From: Dermanyssus gallinae
Taxonomy: Eukaryota; Arthropoda; Arachnida; Mesostigmata; Dermanyssidae
DNA: 64,000 bases
Assembly: GCA_003439945.1 (NCBI GenBank)
Contig: QVRM01002115.1
Span: 132,501 to 196,500 of the forward strand
Direction of reading: 5' to 3'
The position numbers and the translations under genes are program-made. The notes beneath the pieces are model-generated. The model did no database searches. It saw nothing but the letters and a program-made list of their open reading frames with translations, and had not been told where the DNA came from. Positions 59,672-64,000 of the stretch are shown piece by piece; the first letter of the stretch is position 1, and every line of letters starts with the position of its first letter.

Positions 59672-62490
59672 GTATAAATTAATGAGTCAATTGGCGGGCA
59701 GACCTAGACGTACGTGTGTCTACGTTTATCGATTGTGTGCTCAATTCCGTCGTGTTATTTAAATTGTGTTTGTTGGACAAACTCTGCCGACGAACGTGAT
59801 TTCGTCGGTGAAAGTCGACCAGCCGACAGCACACAACTCACAGAGATCTGCCAGTCGAGGTTGTAAGCCAGTCGTAACCTTGACCATATCGCACAGTCTT
59901 TTACTCACGTTCAAATTGGCGAAAAGAGCATTTTGCATAAAGTTTGCCAACGATTAAAATCAGTTTCGACGACCTGTGCAGAGGCCTATCATAGCATAAC
60001 CAAGTCGAGCATTTAAAAAAAAACTCTGATTTTCGGATCCGCGTGCAGTTTGCATAGGCTAATGGGTACCCATTGAGTCGCGGTAGAATAGGCGCAATTC
60101 AAATTTTGGCCTGTTTATTCATTAAGCCTTGAATGTGCACTCGGTCAAATAGCGCGTGCGGATTGGCCCAGCATAGGCTAGCACTTTTACACACGTATGA
60201 ACTGCTGTTTAATTTCAGTGCCTCGACGATACGGTCAATGCGCTCAAATGCTGTTCGCGAAAACCGAAAGTGATTATTTTTTTTAATATCGATTGACGCT
60301 TATTAAGTGAATGCTTTAATTATCGGTGCGAGCAAATAGCCGACTTGGTAATGTCATGTCAAGCTGTATACCAGCTACGGAAACAATCCGAATACGATCA
60401 AAGGTGCCGCGTACAGTACCCTCCGAGCGCTTTATGTCGGAGCAAGCCGGACGGGAGGTCGGGGGTCGGACATGTTTAATGCCTGGCATTTTTAGTCTGG
60501 CCCTGCAGGTGACAGTTGCCGCGTATGCACCAGGTATATATGATGTGCATCATTAGCACAACCTGGATGTTCAAACGCAGGAAGGCAGATCGAAATTTCG
60601 CAAGCACGGAGTACTTTTTTTCTGTTTTGCCTTTGTAACATTCTAAATCCTTTTCCAGTAGTACTTGGTAGGCATAGCATCCGTGCTGCTCCGTGGAGAT
60701 TATCTTACGCGATCTAAGAAAACGACAACAGACTCAAACATATTGTTGAAGTGGATTATACTCAAACATATTTTTGAAATGTATTATACTCAAACATACT
60801 GATGAGGTGAATTATAAGAGTAGAGGACAACCAACCAACAGAGCACGATGCGTATTCAAATTTCATCTGCAAATGAAACAGCTTTGCTAGAGAGTGGTAA
60901 AGGCTATTGAGAGAAGCACATAACATGTAGGAGTAGCAAGTTGTAAATATATTAGAGTTTGCACTTTTGCTGTTTTCTTTTCAGGTTGGCGGAGCATGCT
61001 TAGCTGCATCTATCTGCATGCACTTATTTAGACAAACGCTGAGACTGCTACGGTGTGACTGGCAGCATGCTTCTGCTTGTTAAATGTCGGCGTATGCTTA
61101 GCGTATTGCGGAACCCCAAACATATTTACTACGTGATTCTTCACTCGGCCTCGTGTGACTGCATGGTAGGCGCCGAGAGCGCCGAGCGATCTCAATGAAC
61201 ATCGAACATTTGAAATGAGAACTCCGTAAGGCAAACGTTCTTAACTCCGTGACTTGGTGTCCTCGTAAGAAGCTCAGACTCGGAGACCACAGTTGTACAA
61301 CACCTATTACAAGTAGTTGTGTCTCGTCCATGCATCGTTCTTACTAATATCCTAAGTAGAAGCACAAATAATAGTTAGGAAATTAGGATAGCGAAGTCGA
61401 TGACGTAATGTCGCAGGAAGCTATCTATTTCTAACTCCGTGCTGGCGGTGTAATAAATATTCCGGAAGCGACGAATGCCATTAAGTTACCCTTTAAGGTA
61501 AGAGCCTGCCGACAAATTAGTTGCCGTTTTGTCAAGGAACGCTGCAAAATCAACTACCACGTACATGCACATTGCACAAAAGTTAAGTGATTGGAGCTAA
61601 TAAGCTATTACTGATGCGAACATCGATGTATGTATGCATACATTCAAATTCGGGTATACGTCTTCTGCTTTTCTAGGATGCAACGGGAAACGTGTTTAAC
61701 ACAAGTTGCTACCTAGTGCTTAGTGCAGACTCGTCTAAGCGTACCCCATTTTCGATACTTATGAAGATACTATCGAGTTGGTCAAAACACACACACACAC
61801 CGAGAACAAGCAAACAGATAAGGCAGTTATGTGTCTATCAGGTGTTTCGTCGTTCCGGAAGATTGGACATGAAAGAAATACCCATCAACTGTTTATATAT
61901 ATATACATATTCACCGACAGTGATCGGTTATTGCGGAGTTACTTCGCAGCCATGATTACTCCTTCCTCCGCGAACGCGTCTGCAATCTTACCACTATCAT
62001 CACGCAGTACCTCTACGGCTACTGTCTGGCTGGTTTGGTGAACGCATAGGAGGAGGAGGAGCATGAGGTTGAAGAGTGAGTACCGCGATGCAAGAGGTGA
62101 CTAACCTTCCCTTTACTAACCGCATTAGTCGAAGATTCCCCCTTCCACATGATTGATCCCTTCTTATATCTCGGTAGAATCCTTTGCTGGCCAGACGCCC
62201 TCCGTCCGTCCGCCGCGCGTTCGGCTGGCTAGCGGAGGTCCGTGAAGAGGCCAGCGATCATTTCTACCGCAAACAGCTATTTGTTCCGCCTGGCGGCAGC
62301 CGCAGCCAATGATGAAAGTCTGAGAACTGAACCATCTGCATCGTTCTTTGTAAGAGCTGTAGTCTGGACGTCTGTGTGTCCGTATGCCTATCTATGTGCA
62401 TGCCTGTCTTTGTGTAGGGCACTGTAAGGCACTGCGCTGGCTGTCCTTTCCAATCCTCTGTACGAGTAGTGGCTTTTTACCGACGTCGGA
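59668..62490. other. No gene recognised
   Basis: No frame with motif or splice support. A 32-bp unit (tactcaaacatattgttgaa-like) is repeated about 2.6 times at 60735-60811. A minus-strand frame around 60510-60330 is open for about 55 codons but has no recognisable domain. Confidence 0.4.
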
Positions 62491-63999
62491 CGGGGGGTGT
62501 CTGTGCCCCCGCCTCCTCTACCGCCCCCCGCCCCTCGCCCCTCCCATTTCTATCTGTGGGGGTCTGGCCTTTCTGGCCGTCTCAAAACTCATTCGATTAC
62601 GATCTTTCGTGTTAGCTCTCGCCGAATGAATTTCAACATGTCGTTTGTCTGTTCGGCGTTTTTTTCAGGACGCCAGCCGACGGAGTTTCGAGAGATATCG
62701 TTATGCTGCTCGTTACTCGGCTCAGTCAGCGGTCATATTCCGCCGTGTGTAGAAAGAAAGAATCAAAGAAAGAAAGCACGAAAGACCATGACGCCACCGG
62801 CCCGGGATGCCACCAGCGGCTGGTGGTCGTGTCGACCGTGTCGACAACCGCACCCGACGATAAACGATAGGCGCTCTTTTCCTCTCTTTTCGGGACGGGC
62901 TTCGTTCGACAGTGCTGTCGAATGCCGCGCTGTGTCTTCTTCCCCTCGTTGTGTGGAGCGCGTCCTTGAAGGATGTCTTGACACGACGAGCAAAAAGAAC
63001 ACCGTGGCGAACACGCGTGGCACGCGCTCCTTCCGTCGACTCCAATTCGTTCGCTCGCTTGCTCGCGGGCATACATACATGCATATATCTGTCCACCATT
63101 TCATTCTCTTGATCGCGTTACTCCCACTCCTCTTTCTTGCTCCCTCTCCTCCTACCCCTCTTTCTCTCTCCTGCTGCTTAGTCCCTTTAGACCGCAAGAA
63201 CATGCCTGGTCCTGGGAAAGCTCTGCTGCTGCTGGGACTTGGGAAAATGCAACCAAAAAAGCCGACTATGAAGAAGTGGCGTACAGGGCTCGAGACGCAG
63301 TGCGCAATGGTCTCGACCGCCGGTCGTAGGGACCGACGCAGGAATCAATAAACAAAATATATGAAGTGTCAGCTCTAATCGGGCAGCACTTTCGTTCGTT
63401 CTACGGCCGCGGCACTGGCTGGACCGTTTGCTTTTCAGTGCTGACGACGCGACCGCGTCCTCGGCTGCACCTCAACCACAGACCGTCGAGTGAGGTGCCT
63501 GTACATATTTTGTCGAGTGTGGCTGCTGCTGCTGCTGAGTGCGTCGACGGCCCTCGGCGGCCGATTCCTAACGACCTGACTACATTACCATCATCATGGT
63601 CATTATCGTCGTCGTCGTTCAATACAGTACTGTGGTGGGGTGCGGCGCCGTGATGCTGCTGCTTGCACGAGCCCCCCCCCCCCCCCGCTTCACGTTAGCT
63701 CGCCACAGCAGCGTCTTTCCAATCTTGTTGTCGCTGTGGCTGCTTGCGGTGAAGAAACTGCCCGGCCGCCCGCGCGTCTTCCCGCCATTTGGTTCGCTTG
63801 CTGGCTGGCGTTCTCGGTTGCCCGTCGCTCTCAGCATTCTCGTTTACGTTCAGGTGTTTTTTCAATGGTGAACATTAATTTTCGTCGCCGCCGATCCCTT
63901 CTCGCCCCCTCGGCAAGCTCGCTTGTCTCATCGGCCGTCAGTCTCATCGATCTCCTGCCGCATCCTGCCGTCGTCCGCTCTCGTTGTCCTTGTCGTGAT
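62491..63999. other. GC-rich segment, possible promoter or first-exon region
   Basis: Composition shifts to GC-rich with C/G runs (62506-62530, 63671-63686), CT-rich stretches and CTG triplets. A long plus-strand frame (62497-63351) is Arg/Ser/Pro-rich and looks like non-coding sequence read through. I see no domain. It could be the 5' end of a gene lying to the right. Confidence 0.35.
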
Positions 64000-64000
64000 A

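Noticed and set aside
62497..63351. 284-codon plus-strand frame
   Set aside because: GC-rich, Arg/Ser/Pro-biased composition with no domain. Such frames arise by chance where stop codons are scarce.
1..64000. CRISPR array or bacterial operon
   Set aside because: No regularly spaced repeats with unique spacers, no dense gene packing. Introns, microsatellites and SINEs show animal nuclear DNA.

Overview
The window is nuclear DNA of an animal, most likely an arthropod. Three split genes can be rebuilt by hand with GT-AG introns and matching codon phases. A fourth, unidentified long frame is probably a gene or a recent relic. The rest is long (AT)n, CAA/GTT and AAT simple repeats with many transposon remains: mariner transposases, tRNA-derived SINEs and non-LTR reverse transcriptase fragments. 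A secreted lipocalin, several mariner families and introns of roughly 0.2-1.6 kb fit a mite or tick-like genome. That last step is an inference; species cannot be read from the sequence.

Layout. 0-5 kb: CAA/CAG-rich DNA with a short exon-like block on the minus strand at its left edge. 5-14.8 kb: repeats, including a 1.17 kb inverted-repeat (fold-back) element, a mariner relic, a LINE fragment and a SINE with target-site duplication. 15.1-17.4 kb: a complete minus-strand PRL-type phosphatase gene (PTP4A), four exons, 207 aa, with CaaX box. 17.4-32 kb: relics of LINEs and mariners, simple repeats, a GC-rich patch at 28.85-29.23 kb. 32.26-33.22 kb: an unidentified minus-strand gene candidate. 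33-44 kb: simple repeats, a MITE-like element, a SINE with perfect 15-bp target-site duplications. 44.2-45.5 kb: a full-length but dead mariner with perfect 27-bp terminal repeats. 46.8-47.6 kb: a GC-rich island carrying a second copy of the exon-like block seen at 0.1 kb. 51.1-55.5 kb: plus-strand MRPL9 (mitochondrial ribosomal protein bL9), six exons, 280 aa. 56.5-59.4 kb: minus-strand lipocalin, four exons, 173 aa, tail-to-tail with MRPL9. 59.4-64 kb: no gene recognised, last 1.5 kb GC-rich.

The genes do not form a pathway. MRPL9 is mitochondrial housekeeping, PTP4A is a prenylated membrane phosphatase, and the lipocalin is a secreted ligand carrier. The most unusual observations are the pair of paralogous exon-like blocks 46.7 kb apart with the same splice donor, the unidentified 32-33 kb frame with a possible 35-nt intron, a 32-bp SINE tail inserted with its own 13-bp target duplication, a 124-bp near-perfect palindrome in an MRPL9 intron, and transposons landed inside (TA)n arrays.
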